Shown here piece by piece: positions 1 to 8,396 of a stretch of 52,748 bases of DNA (positions within the stretch are counted from its first letter, which is position 1; every line of letters begins with the position of its first letter). The position numbers and the translations under genes are program-made. The stretch is taken from positions 1 to 52,748 of the forward strand of contig JAZOOR010000049.1 of the NCBI GenBank assembly GCA_045655125.1, written 5' to 3'. Under the pieces are notes generated by a model. The model made no database searches and was not told the origin of the DNA. It worked only from the letters and a program-made list of their open reading frames with translations. This stretch comes from SIG578 sp045655125 (GTDB lineage: Bacteria; Bacillota; Clostridia; Oscillospirales; Ruminococcaceae).

Positions 1-1
1 A

Positions 2-3000
2 CTTTCTAAAAAGTTAATTGCCGTCCTGCTCACTGCGGTGCTGGTTGTAGCACAGGTCAGCGTGTTCCCCTTTGCAGATGCAGGCTCAAGCAGTAAATAT
101 GCTTCCGGTAATGATGACGGAGCGTACTATTTCTGGCGTGTCCCCAACACTCAGTCTGATGGTACTGAGCTTCCTAAAAATACTGCCGGCAGAACCTATG
201 TTAATAAATCTGCTCTTGGTAATATTTCTGTCAGTAAATATCTTGGAAAAGATGTAGAAACCGGAGAGTATACAAACACTGGTAGCTTCTTTATAGAGGA
301 ATTTGATGGTGAAAGATTTGTAGAGCTTGATATTCAGAAAAGCTGTCCTTCTTTTGCGTTGAATTCACAGTCTTATTATGACGGAGAAAAATACTACCCC
401 TCTGCAGGTGTCCCCAACGATATTGATGCCTCTAAGATTGAGGCATTTGCTATCCGTTTTAAGGTAACAGGCGAGGGCGAGTCAGGCTTTGACCTTCGTA
501 TTGGTGATGAATCAAGCCCCTATTTCGGGTTTATAAGAGCCCATTCCGAGCTTACATTTATTGATGCAAAAACCAATGAAGTCAGCATGATTCCTTATGG
601 TAAGCCTGATTCGGCTAGCGAGTCTTTTACTTTCTATATTAACGGAGAGATGGATGGCTGGATCATAGTTCCTATTGTTTTAAGAAAAAATAGCGATACT
701 GGCAACCTTTATACTAAAGCAGAGGGCGATGAATGGCTTAGAAACAGCTGGAGCAGCGTCGCACTTTACTTCCACACCAAATGTTCGGGACATAATGGTC
801 AGTTCAGCGACTGGGAGGATAGACTGTTTTATGCAGGAGACAGTATGTTCCTTACCGATGTTGATAAGTTCATTGATATTCATGGCGCTCCCGAGGCTCC
901 TGAATGTTCAAAAAAGAGCTACAATTCAGTTACCTTGTATAAGGTAGATGGTATTGTATATTCTGTTGCAAAGGCATCGGCTCCTGAGGTTATCCTTGCT
1001 TCCAATGAAACAGGTGTATTTAAAGATCTTGAGGAGGACACCGAGTACACATTCTTTTCATCATGGAAAGATGGACACAATGCTCATACAAGCCAGAGAA
1101 CATATCTTACCGATAAGATAAGTCCTTCTCTTGCAAAGCCTGAATATTACCCGGAGTCTTTGACTGATGAACGTATTCAGATTAAGGTTATAAATGGTCT
1201 TGAGTATGCAATAGAGGGTACCGAGATTTTCAATGAAACAGGTTTATTTACCGACCTTGCCCCTGATGCCACTTATCGCATCGTAGGTCGAAACAAAGCA
1301 ACCCATGAGCTTACAGATGTCCTCGAATTCAAAACCTTAGCTCTTGATAACCCATATGATAGGGGAGACGGTTCTTCCGGATTCTTTAATGTTCCCACAG
1401 ACACTAATTCCTTTACTTCATCCAGCAAAGTTTGGGTCAAGGATGAAAATGGCGGTATTCCCATAGTTGAGCATAATGGAGAAAGATTTATTCAGCTTAA
1501 GGTTGTAGAGGGAAAAACGGGAGGAAGCATTTCGATTAAGGGCGAAACCTTATATGGTATGGCTGGAGGTATTCCTCGAAACATCTGGCTTGAGAGATGC
1601 TATGGCTTTGCTCTGAGAGTAAAGGCTGAGGGTCCTGAGGAATTGTATACCAAGATTTTGTCTAACCTCCCGCCTGAAAAGGCTATTCCTAATAATTCTA
1701 CATATTATCTTGTTGATAGCACAACAGGCACATGGACCAAGGAAGTCAAGACAGGCGACTTTAAGCTTTGTGGCTTTGACGGTTGGATGATCTTCCCCTT
1801 TACCACCTATCTTAAAATATCCGGTGTCACTGTTACTTATGAGACACTTCAGAAGACAATGAAGAGTTTCAACTACTATCTGAAAGAAAGCGGTGTCGAA
1901 GGCGGTTGGTCTACAGAGGGCGCAGCATTCTATATTGGTGATATTGTCGTTGTTGAAGATATTGAGAAGTTTATAAGCGTATATGCTCCCAATACCGAGG
2001 CCCCGATTATTCCCCCACCGAGAAATGAAGTAACCGAGACTTCAATTCCCGCTGTTATGATGAATAACGCGAGCGGAGGTTCTGTAGGTGATGGCCTTTA
2101 TGCACTTGACAGAGTCAGAGTAAACGTTATTAAGATTAAAAAGATTAATGAGGAGAGTGAGGCTCTTCGCATTTCTCCTAGACATGCGTCTACCAGCATT
2201 TCACTTCAGAATGACGCACTTAACTATAAAAATGTGCCTCAGCAGCTCGAGTGGGATGTTGCGGGCTCTCTCGGATTGGCATTCTATCTTGAAGTCCCCG
2301 AGGAGTTTGATTACAGAGTTCATTTTGGAGTTCGTATAAAGGAAGATGCAACCGAGTATCATGATTTTGGCTCGAATTACGATTACTATACAATTTCCGA
2401 TGGTGTTGCAACTGTGCGCTATGGAGCGTTAGAGTTCCGTCCCGGCTTTAAGGGATATGTAATGCTTCCGTTTATGTACTTTGATATGGATACCGTATTT
2501 TCCGATAAGGTTGACGGTATGCTCAGTAATCCCCAGAATATTGATAGCGTTGCCCTTACCTTTAATACCAATAATTATCCTGAAATGGCTTATAGCTACC
2601 TTATTGTAGATGACTTTATGCTCTATCAGGACGAAGAAGCATTTATTACCTCTATTCTTAAAATTCAGGGTACTGACGAATATTCCGTTGTAGAGGATAT
2701 AAAAAGCTTCCAGCTTGATGATTATCCTGAAATTCCGAGACTTATGGCTAATGACTGCACAGGCAAAGAGCTTGAAGATGGTATTTATGCGATGGATAAT
2801 ATCAAGCTTGCACTTGTAGATAGGAAAACAAGTCTGGATTCCCATATTGATATTACTATAGGCGAAAATATTTCATCGGTAATGTTTGAAAACCATGTTT
2901 CAACTGATGATTATGATGCACTGTATAGTTCCAAGGGTGTTTCCTTTAAGCTTAAGGTTCCTGAGGATGCATTGATGACAGTTGGTATGGATATGGAAAT

Positions 3001-3379
3001 CTTTGAGCTCAAAACCGAGTATTTCCTCTATGACCCCAACACCTATTACTACACAGTTGAGGATGGTGTTGTCACTCAGGTATATGGTTACCTTGAGTTT
3101 GATCCCGGATTTGACGGCGTAGTAATTATCCCGTTTGAAAACTTCTCATATGCGGGAACTGCTGCTGTTGGCGAGGATGCTGAGTATGATCCGTATGATC
3201 CGTATTGCGATACAGTGTTTACTGAAGTAGGCGATGTTGATTACTATGGCTTCTATTTCAGCACCGATTACTATGCTTCTATCGCAAATACCACAATCAG
3301 CCTTGATGATATTGCTGTTTGCGGCGAGATTATGGAGTATATTGACGCAGTCTGGAAAAGTCAGAAAAAGGCGGCATAA
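2..3379 (+). CDS. Large secreted multi-module protein (5' end outside window)
   Basis: The reading frame is open from the first bases. The visible start encodes a lysine pair and a hydrophobic stretch ending near FADA, which is a signal peptide cut by the window edge, so the true start lies upstream. After it come four related beta-rich modules at about nt 100-890, 1350-1980, 2040-2670 and 2730-3345. They share the pattern 'GERF(V/I)(E/Q)L', a 'F(D/K)G(W/Y/V)(M/V)(I/L)(I/L/M)PF' core and a terminal 'I.DI.(V/L)...(E/D).FI' segment. Two short Fn3-like stretches ending in 'TG(V/L)F.DL..(D/A)..Y' lie between modules 1 and 2. I see no catalytic motif and no LPxTG anchor, and the C-terminus is short and basic (KSQKKAA). 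A carbohydrate-binding or surface adhesion role is inferred from the layout only. A rho-independent terminator follows. Confidence 0.75.
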   Translation, partial: LSKKLIAVLLTAVLVVAQVSVFPFADAGSSSKYASGNDDGAYYFWRVPNTQSDGTELPKNTAGRTYVNKSALGNISVSKYLGKDVETGEYTNTGSFFIEEFDGERFVELDIQKSCPSFALNSQSYYDGEKYYPSAGVPNDIDASKIEAFAIRFKVTGEGESGFDLRIGDESSPYFGFIRAHSELTFIDAKTNEVSMIPYGKPDSASESFTFYINGEMDGWIIVPIVLRKNSDTGNLYTKAEGDEWLRNSWSSVALYFHTKCSGHNGQFSDWEDRLFYAGDSMFLTDVDKFIDIHGAPEAPECSKKSYNSVTLYKVDGIVYSVAKASAPEVILASNETGVFKDLEEDTEYTFFSSWKDGHNAHTSQRTYLTDKISPSLAKPEYYPESLTDERIQIKVINGLEYAIEGTEIFNETGLFTDLAPDATYRIVGRNKATHELTDVLEFKTLALDNPYDRGDGSSGFFNVPTDTNSFTSSSKVWVKDENGGIPIVEHNGERFIQLKVVEGKTGGSISIKGETLYGMAGGIPRNIWLERCYGFALRVKAEGPEELYTKILSNLPPEKAIPNNSTYYLVDSTTGTWTKEVKTGDFKLCGFDGWMIFPFTTYLKISGVTVTYETLQKTMKSFNYYLKESGVEGGWSTEGAAFYIGDIVVVEDIEKFISVYAPNTEAPIIPPPRNEVTETSIPAVMMNNASGGSVGDGLYALDRVRVNVIKIKKINEESEALRISPRHASTSISLQNDALNYKNVPQQLEWDVAGSLGLAFYLEVPEEFDYRVHFGVRIKEDATEYHDFGSNYDYYTISDGVATVRYGALEFRPGFKGYVMLPFMYFDMDTVFSDKVDGMLSNPQNIDSVALTFNTNNYPEMAYSYLIVDDFMLYQDEEAFITSILKIQGTDEYSVVEDIKSFQLDDYPEIPRLMANDCTGKELEDGIYAMDNIKLALVDRKTSLDSHIDITIGENISSVMFENHVSTDDYDALYSSKGVSFKLKVPEDALMTVGMDMEIFELKTEYFLYDPNTYYYTVEDGVVTQVYGYLEFDPGFDGVVIIPFENFSYAGTAAVGEDAEYDPYDPYCDTVFTEVGDVDYYGFYFSTDYYASIANTTISLDDIAVCGEIMEYIDAVWKSQKKAA

Positions 3380-3400
3380 CAAATTTCCAAACAACTTAAA

Positions 3401-3425
3401 AGCGGCGCTTTATGCGCCGCTTTTG
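3401..3425 (+). terminator. Terminator after the secreted protein
   Basis: An 8-bp GC-rich stem (AGCGGCGC / GCGCCGCT) with a 5-nt loop is followed by a T tract. Confidence 0.85.
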
Positions 3426-3438
3426 TGTTTTTATTTGC

Positions 3439-3467
3439 TTGTAAAAAGATATACAATATGTTAAAAT
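3439..3467 (+). promoter_or_regulatory. Sigma-A promoter of ispE
   Basis: TTGTAA (3439) and TAAAAT (3462) are separated by 17 bp, and the ispE start lies about 36 bp further downstream. Confidence 0.5.
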
Positions 3468-3502
3468 ATAGGTAAATCAATTAAAGCCTAAGGGAGACGC
3501 CG

Positions 3503-4372
3503 ATGTATAGAAGAATTTGTTTGAAGGCAAATGCAAAATTAAATCTTGGCTTAGATGTTATCGGAAAAAGAGCGGATGGCTATCATCTCTTGGAAACGGT
3601 GATGCAAAGTGTAAGTTTGTATGATACTGTATCGGTCCGCCGAACTAAAAAAGAGGGAATAACAGTAAGCTGCGAAGAGCTGTCTGTTGCACAGGAGAAT
3701 AATATTGCCTATAAGGCGGCGGTTGTTTTTTTTAAAGAGACGGGATTTTTGGAAAACACAGGTGTCAGCATTAAAATTATAAAGAGAATTCCTTCTCAGG
3801 CTGGGATGGGCGGCGGTAGTGCGGATGCAGCAGCAACCCTTGTAGCTCTAAATCGCCTTTTTAAAACAAAGCTTTCCGAAACACAGCTTTGCAAAATTGG
3901 AGAAAAGGTTGGGGCAGATGTTCCTTTTTGTATTTGCGGCGGAACACGCCTTGTGCGCGGAATAGGAGAAATAATTACAAAGCTTGATGATTGTGCCGAC
4001 TGTTATTTTGTTATAGCAAAGGGAAATTACGGTGTGTCAACAAAACAGGCGTATGAGAGCGTAGATAAAGCTGAAAAGCTTATTAGCCTCAGGACTCAGA
4101 AGGTTATTGAGGCGATAACCAAGGGTAATTTTACGGATTTAAATGGCAGGCTTGTGAATGTTTTTGAGCAGTGTACTCAAATAAAGGATGTAGAGGATAT
4201 TAAACAAAAGCTACTTGAAAATGGAGCGGTTGAGGCGGCGATGACTGGTAGCGGAAGCGCTGTTTTCGGTATTTTTACACACAGAAAGCAGGCAAAGGAA
4301 TGTGAAAGAAAATTAAAGCAAGAATATCCCTTTGTATGCACTGCAAGACCTTGTATCAGTGGAATAGACTAA
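3503..4372 (+). CDS. ispE: 4-diphosphocytidyl-2-C-methyl-D-erythritol kinase
   Basis: This GHMP-family kinase uses ATP to phosphorylate the 2-hydroxyl of CDP-methylerythritol in the MEP route to isoprenoids and acts in the cytosol. The 289-aa length is normal for the family. The N-terminal KANAKLNLGL motif, the DGYH segment, and the ATP-binding GMGGGSADAA loop near residue 100 are all present, as is a C-terminal TGSGSAVFG motif. The start is the ATG at 3503, preceded by AAGGGAGA. It is monocistronic, with its own promoter and a terminator after the stop codon. Confidence 0.96.
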   Translation: MYRRICLKANAKLNLGLDVIGKRADGYHLLETVMQSVSLYDTVSVRRTKKEGITVSCEELSVAQENNIAYKAAVVFFKETGFLENTGVSIKIIKRIPSQAGMGGGSADAAATLVALNRLFKTKLSETQLCKIGEKVGADVPFCICGGTRLVRGIGEIITKLDDCADCYFVIAKGNYGVSTKQAYESVDKAEKLISLRTQKVIEAITKGNFTDLNGRLVNVFEQCTQIKDVEDIKQKLLENGAVEAAMTGSGSAVFGIFTHRKQAKECERKLKQEYPFVCTARPCISGID

Positions 4373-4374
4373 AT

Positions 4375-4412
4375 AATCGCGCATAGAATTCAGTATTCTG
4401 TGCGCGATTTTA
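4375..4412 (+). terminator. Terminator of ispE
   Basis: Inverted repeat AATCGCGCA...TGCGCGATT with an inner pairing, followed by TTTT. Confidence 0.75.
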
Positions 4413-4441
4413 AATATATTTGAAAAAATAGGATAGAGGTA

Positions 4442-4470
4442 TTGACTTTTTAAATATAAAACAGTATAAT
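4442..4470 (+). promoter_or_regulatory. Promoter of the tRNA-Met/tRNA-Trp operon
   Basis: TTGACT (4442) and TATAAT (4465) with a 17-bp spacer lie 25 bp before the first tRNA. Confidence 0.8.
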
Positions 4471-4495
4471 AAATAATGCTGTTGAAGTCACAAAT

Positions 4496-4572
4496 GGGCC
4501 ATTAGCTCAGTTGGTTAGAGCAACCGGCTCATAACCGGTTGGTCCGGGGTTCGAGTCCCTGATGGCCCACCA
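4496..4572 (+). tRNA. tRNA-Met (CAT anticodon)
   Basis: A complete 77-nt cloverleaf with a perfect 7-bp acceptor stem (GGGCCAT/ATGGCCC) and an encoded CCA end. The anticodon stem is ACCGG/CCGGT with loop CTCATAA, giving anticodon CAT. The first pair is G-C, so it is not initiator-like. An elongator Met is most likely. A lysidine-modified tRNA-Ile2 (also CAT) cannot be excluded by eye. Confidence 0.92.
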
Positions 4573-4594
4573 TCTGTTTTAAAATTTAATATTC

Positions 4595-4670
4595 AGGGGT
4601 ATAGCTCAGTTGGTAGAGCAGCGGTCTCCAAAACCGCGTGCCGAGGGTTCAAGTCCTTCTGCCCCTGCCA
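4595..4670 (+). tRNA. tRNA-Trp (CCA anticodon)
   Basis: A complete 76-nt cloverleaf with acceptor stem AGGGGTA/TGCCCCT, anticodon stem GCGGT/ACCGC, loop CTCCAAA (anticodon CCA), T-loop TTCAAGT and encoded CCA. It lies 22 nt after tRNA-Met and is co-transcribed with it. Confidence 0.96.
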
Positions 4671-4671
4671 A

Positions 4672-4709
4672 AATAATAGACACCGCGTCTGCGGTGTCTA
4701 TTATTTTTA
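4672..4709 (+). terminator. Terminator of the tRNA operon
   Basis: A perfect 15-bp stem (AATAATAGACACCGC and its complement) with a 4-nt loop and a following T run. Confidence 0.9.
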
Positions 4710-4776
4710 TATGTGAAGAAACTTTCCGAGACACGCGGAGCGTACTGGGCAACGGCTGCGAGCGCTCGCGTAGAGC

Positions 4777-5304
4777 TTATTTTTCCGAAACAAGCTCGCA
4801 GAGGCTTTTGCGGTTTTTTGGTCTTAAGTTGTCATCATCACTTGCATACCCAAGAGTTATAACAAGTCTGACTGCACCATCGAGGTTGCAGATTTCTCTT
4901 ATTTTTGTGTCATCAAGCCAGCCGAGGATGCAGGTTGAAAGACCCTGAGCAGTAGCCTCGGCGGTTATATATGCCGCCACAATACCAATGTCAATAGAAC
5001 GGTAGTCATTTCCCTTGAGTTTTGAGCCGAGAGCGGCGGTTTTAACATAAGGCTTTTCAGATATTACAATCAAAATTGGTGCCTGTGCGGCAAATTTATT
5101 CAGCCCCATACCCATTGTAGCTTTTGCAACTTCAATTGCGGTTGTTCCGCGGCAGATGGTTATATGATATGGCTGTCCGTTGCATGCAGAGGGCGCAAGC
5201 CTTGCAGACTCTAAAACTTTTGCAAGCTTTTCCTCTTCAATCATCTTATCTGGGTTATAGCTTCGGCAGGACTGCCTGTTTTTTGCAATTTCAGTAAAAT
5301 TCAT
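4777..5304 (-). CDS. Nitroreductase family protein
   Basis: A 175-aa FMN-dependent nitroreductase-fold protein (NAD(P)H-linked reduction of nitro or quinone-like substrates). The N-terminal RQSCRSY segment and the ESARLAPSACNGQPY segment form the usual FMN-binding start. The C-terminal half carries AAYITAEATAQGLSTCILGW, typical of the family. The start is the ATG at 5304, spaced correctly from AGAGGTG. An in-frame GTG 9 bp upstream lies inside that ribosome binding site and is not a start. The gene is divergent from the FAD-Rieske gene. The physiological substrate is unknown. Confidence 0.88.
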   Translation of the reverse strand: MNFTEIAKNRQSCRSYNPDKMIEEEKLAKVLESARLAPSACNGQPYHITICRGTTAIEVAKATMGMGLNKFAAQAPILIVISEKPYVKTAALGSKLKGNDYRSIDIGIVAAYITAEATAQGLSTCILGWLDDTKIREICNLDGAVRLVITLGYASDDDNLRPKNRKSLCELVSEK

Positions 5305-5356
5305 ATTAAACACCTCTTTTACAGGTTAAATTATATATTAAGTTGGCTAAAATTAC

Positions 5357-5387
5357 AAGCACCGAGAATTTATCTCGGTGCTTTTTC
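5357..5387 (+). terminator. Terminator-like hairpin between divergent genes
   Basis: A perfect 10-bp stem AAGCACCGAG/CTCGGTGCTT with a 7-nt loop and TTTTT follows the plus direction. It lies in the upstream region of the FAD-Rieske gene, where no plus-strand gene needs terminating, so it could be an attenuator or a relic. Confidence 0.6.
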
Positions 5388-5432
5388 TTATAAATTCTCT
5401 TTTTAAAGGCAATAATATTTTAGGTGATTTAT

Positions 5433-6731
5433 ATGAAAACTGTATGGAGAGGCTCTCAGGAGATTCCTCAATTCAATAGACTCAATGGTGATATAAAAAC
5501 GGATGTGCTGATAATCGGCGGCGGGTTAGCAGGGCTTTTGTGTGCGCATCGGCTCCATGAACGCGGAGTTAATTATGCGCTTATTGAAAGAGATAGGATT
5601 TTATCAAAGGTCAGCGGACTTACAACGGCAAAAATAACAGCACAGCACGGACTTATTTACTCAAAGCTAATAAAGGAATTCTCGGTGGAGTGGGCGCGCC
5701 AATATTATAAATCCAACACTCAGGCAATAGAAGAATATCGGCGCCTGTGCGAGAGCATAGACTGCAATTTTGAAACAAAAAATTCGTATGTCTATTCTCT
5801 CTCCGATAAAAACAAGATAGAAGCCGAAATAAGTGCGCTAAAGAGTATTGGAGCTGATGCAAAATACAAAAAGGAGCTCCTACTGCCGTTTTCGATAGCA
5901 GGAGCTGTTAAGCTTTCAAATCAGGCACAGTTTGACCCATTGATGTTTGCGGCAGCAATAGCTAAAAGCCTTAATATCTACGAGCAAACCGTTGCAACAG
6001 AATATGTGGGAGATGCAGTTATAACAAATGGCGGCACAATAACGGCTAAGAAGATTATTGTTGCAACCCATTTTCCTTTTATAAATAAACACGGCTTGTA
6101 TTTTCTTAAAATGTATCAGCACCGCTCCTATGTATTAGGATTAGAGGACGCTGAAAATGTTGATGGAATGTACGTTGACGAGGCTAAAGATGGATTATCG
6201 TTTAGAAATTATAACGGCCTGCTATTGCTTGGCGGCGGCTCGCATCGTACAGGCAAAAAAGGCGGCAGCTACAGTGAGCTCATGGCGTTTGCGAAAAAGC
6301 ATTACCCATGGGCAAGGGTGAAATTTTATTGGGCAACTCAGGATTGCATGACTCTTGACGGTATCCCTTATATAGGCAGATATTCTAACCGGACTACCAA
6401 TATTTATGTTGCAACGGGGTTTAACAAATGGGGTATGACGTCCTCAATGGTTGCGGCGAATTTGCTTTGTGATATGGTTATGGGAAAACCGAATGAATAC
6501 ACCGAGCTGTATTCACCCTCGCGCAGTATACTTCGGCCTCAGCTTGTATGCAATGCTATTGAGAGCGCGGTAAACCTTTTCACTCTAAGCACTCCGCGAT
6601 GTCCGCATCTTGGTTGTGCACTTAAGTGGAACTCTCAGGAGCATTCGTGGGACTGTCCCTGCCACGGTTCGCGTTTCTCGGAAGACGGAAAGCTTCTCAA
6701 TAACCCTGCAACTGGGGATTTAAAGCTTTAA
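5433..6731 (+). CDS. FAD-dependent oxidoreductase with C-terminal Rieske domain
   Basis: A 432-aa two-domain protein. Residues about 25-45 form the Rossmann dinucleotide motif (VLIIGGGLAGLLCAHRL) of the DAO-type FAD oxidoreductases. The C-terminal 45 residues are a Rieske [2Fe-2S] domain with CPHLGC near residue 390 and CPCHGS about 16 residues later, supplying the two Cys-His pairs. This order matches the YhfW-type proteins of Firmicutes. It probably moves electrons from an amine or hydroxy substrate through FAD to the Fe-S cluster; the substrate is unknown. The start is the ATG at 5433 because the upstream in-frame GTG (5424) is part of the TAGGTGA ribosome binding site. Confidence 0.9.
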   Translation: MKTVWRGSQEIPQFNRLNGDIKTDVLIIGGGLAGLLCAHRLHERGVNYALIERDRILSKVSGLTTAKITAQHGLIYSKLIKEFSVEWARQYYKSNTQAIEEYRRLCESIDCNFETKNSYVYSLSDKNKIEAEISALKSIGADAKYKKELLLPFSIAGAVKLSNQAQFDPLMFAAAIAKSLNIYEQTVATEYVGDAVITNGGTITAKKIIVATHFPFINKHGLYFLKMYQHRSYVLGLEDAENVDGMYVDEAKDGLSFRNYNGLLLLGGGSHRTGKKGGSYSELMAFAKKHYPWARVKFYWATQDCMTLDGIPYIGRYSNRTTNIYVATGFNKWGMTSSMVAANLLCDMVMGKPNEYTELYSPSRSILRPQLVCNAIESAVNLFTLSTPRCPHLGCALKWNSQEHSWDCPCHGSRFSEDGKLLNNPATGDLKL

Positions 6732-6736
6732 TCGGG

Positions 6737-6764
6737 AATCCGCCGATTCGTCGGCGGATTTTTT
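6737..6764 (+). terminator. Terminator of the FAD-Rieske gene
   Basis: A 10-bp stem AATCCGCCGA/TCGGCGGATT with a TTCG loop and T tract. Confidence 0.9.
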
Positions 6765-6779
6765 GTAAATTTTTGTATA

Positions 6780-6799
6780 GAAGTTGACAACTCAACTTC
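6780..6799. promoter_or_regulatory. Putative MarR operator
   Basis: The inverted repeat GAAGTTGA-CAAC-TCAACTTC has perfect 8-bp arms and contains the -35 hexamer of the marR-type promoter, so binding would block RNA polymerase. Autorepression is inferred. Confidence 0.6.
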
Positions 6800-6812
6800 T
6801 CGGATGTATAAT
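6784..6812 (+). promoter_or_regulatory. Promoter of the MarR-DegV operon
   Basis: Consensus TTGACA (6784) and TATAAT (6807) with exactly 17 bp between them. Confidence 0.88.
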
Positions 6813-6852
6813 TATACCATTAGCAAAACACATCTTTAACAAGGAGAAAGAT

Positions 6853-7305
6853 ATGATAGATCGTTTTGAGCGGTTTTCCTATGGAATATCCGAGCTATCC
6901 CGTTACTGGCACAAGCTTGCCGGTGATGAAATGGAAAAATACGGATTAAGGGGTACTCACAGCGTATATCTTATTACAATGGCAAGATACCCTGAGGGGC
7001 TTACAGCAACTCAGCTTTGTGACCTGTGTGCAAGAGATAAGGCTGATGTCTCCCGTATGATGTCTATTATGGAGAAAAAAGGACTTGTCGTAAAAGAGGG
7101 CGTGCATCAAAACCTTTATCGTGGCGTTTTTAAGCTTACAGATGAGGGACTGGCGGCTGCGCAGCACGTTTGTGGCAGAGCGGCTCTTGCGGCTGAGCTT
7201 GCAGGAAAAGACCTTACAGATGAAAAAAGAGAAGTTTTTTATGAGGCACTCTATAGCATTGCTTCAAATCTTAAAAAACTCAGCAGGGACGGGCTTCCCG
7301 AATAA
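6853..7305 (+). CDS. MarR family transcriptional regulator
   Basis: A 150-aa winged-helix regulator. The DNA-binding part includes LTATQLCDLCARDKADVSRMMSIMEKKGLV (helix-turn-helix) followed by the wing and the KLTDEG segment usual in MarR proteins. Four extra N-terminal turns form the dimer region. The ATG at 6853 follows AAGGAGAAAGAT. A longer in-frame reading from 6784 would begin inside the promoter and is rejected. The downstream DegV gene starts 19 bp after the stop codon and is probably co-transcribed. The inverted repeat over the -35 box suggests self-repression released by a small ligand. Confidence 0.88.
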   Translation: MIDRFERFSYGISELSRYWHKLAGDEMEKYGLRGTHSVYLITMARYPEGLTATQLCDLCARDKADVSRMMSIMEKKGLVVKEGVHQNLYRGVFKLTDEGLAAAQHVCGRAALAAELAGKDLTDEKREVFYEALYSIASNLKKLSRDGLPE

Positions 7306-7324
7306 ACAATAAGGAGAATATATT

Positions 7325-8191
7325 ATGAGCAACTTTGTTATTTTTACAGATTCTGCCTGCGATATAAAGAGCGAGGTGCTCTCAAAATGGGGAGTTTCAA
7401 ATATTGAGCTCAGTTTCCGCTTTGACGGTGAGGATAGAGAATATCTTAATAGCGATATGGAAATTAATGAGTTTTATGACAGAATGAAGAAAGGCGCTGT
7501 CGCTAAAACTTCAGCCATTAACCCTGAGGGATTCAAAGTGGCTTTTGAAGAGGTTTTGAAAGAGGGAAAGGATATCCTTTATCTTGCTTTCTCTTCGGGA
7601 CTTAGTACAACCTGTAATTCTTCAAGAATTGCTGCCGACGAGCTTTTAGAAAGCTATCCCGACAGAAAAATAGTGATTGTCGATACACTTGCTGCATCTG
7701 CAGGTCAGGGAATGCTTGTTTATTTTGCGGCAAATAAGAAAAATGAGGGCGCAAGCCTTGAGGAAACTGCTTCGTATATAGAAAGTATAAAACTCAACCT
7801 ATGTCACTGGTTTACTGTTGATGACTTAGTGTACCTTAAAAGAGGCGGAAGGGTAAGTCCTGCTGTAGCGCTTGTGGGTAAGGCTCTTGGAATAAAACCG
7901 ATTATGCATGTTGATAATGATGGAAAACTTATAAAAACAGGAACCATCAGAGGAAGAAGAGCTTCCATTGAGGCTCTTGCCAATAAATATTTTGAGCTTG
8001 CACAAAAAACTGACGAAGGAACAATTTTTATCTCCTGCGCAGACTGCGGTTCAGATGCCGAGCTTCTCTCTGATATTATTGAAGAAAAGTGTTCAGTAAA
8101 AGCTGAGATTATTACTGATGTCGGAACAGTTATCGGCGCTCACTCTGGCCCCGGCACACTTGCTCTATTCTTTCTGGGTATAGAAAGATAA
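7325..8191 (+). CDS. DegV family fatty-acid-binding protein (first copy)
   Basis: A 288-aa DegV protein. Members bind a long-chain fatty acid and act with fatty-acid kinase (FakA/FakB type) to feed exogenous fatty acids into phospholipid. The N-terminal FTDSACDI segment, the FSSGLSTTCNSS segment near residues 90-101 and the LKRGGRVSP segment are characteristic. It lies behind the MarR gene in one operon, so its dose may follow the MarR ligand. No kinase gene is seen in the window. A terminator follows at 8207. Confidence 0.9.
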   Translation: MSNFVIFTDSACDIKSEVLSKWGVSNIELSFRFDGEDREYLNSDMEINEFYDRMKKGAVAKTSAINPEGFKVAFEEVLKEGKDILYLAFSSGLSTTCNSSRIAADELLESYPDRKIVIVDTLAASAGQGMLVYFAANKKNEGASLEETASYIESIKLNLCHWFTVDDLVYLKRGGRVSPAVALVGKALGIKPIMHVDNDGKLIKTGTIRGRRASIEALANKYFELAQKTDEGTIFISCADCGSDAELLSDIIEEKCSVKAEIITDVGTVIGAHSGPGTLALFFLGIER

Positions 8192-8206
8192 ATGAGAAAA
8201 ACGATA

Positions 8207-8232
8207 AAAGCCGCTCGAAAGAGCGGCTTTTT
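8207..8232 (+). terminator. Terminator of the MarR-DegV operon
   Basis: A 10-bp stem AAAGCCGCTC/GAGCGGCTTT with a GAAA loop and T run. Confidence 0.9.
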
Positions 8233-8325
8233 GCTTATATTTAGCCAATCCTACTGAGAGTAGAATTTAAATTTTAACTCTATTTTCAAGAAAAAAAGAC
8301 GAGAATTTAAAATGACTCGAATAGA

Positions 8326-8354
8326 TTGAGTGTATGGTAAAACAAATGTATAAT
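8326..8354 (+). promoter_or_regulatory. Promoter of the second DegV gene
   Basis: TTGAGT (8326) and TATAAT (8349) with a 17-bp spacer. It overlaps an in-frame ATG at 8334, which excludes that codon as the start. Confidence 0.75.
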
Positions 8355-8396
8355 AAATTTTGTGATTTTGAGAAAAGGCGAAAGGAATTCTTCAGA

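Noticed and set aside
4710..4776. GC-rich partly palindromic stretch after the tRNA operon
   Set aside because: The GCGAGCGCTCGC core is self-complementary but short, lacks a T run and shows no convincing second copy in the window.
8334..8396. Upstream ATG as the start of the second DegV gene
   Set aside because: The -35/-10 promoter elements cover this codon, and the ribosome binding site is near 8381.
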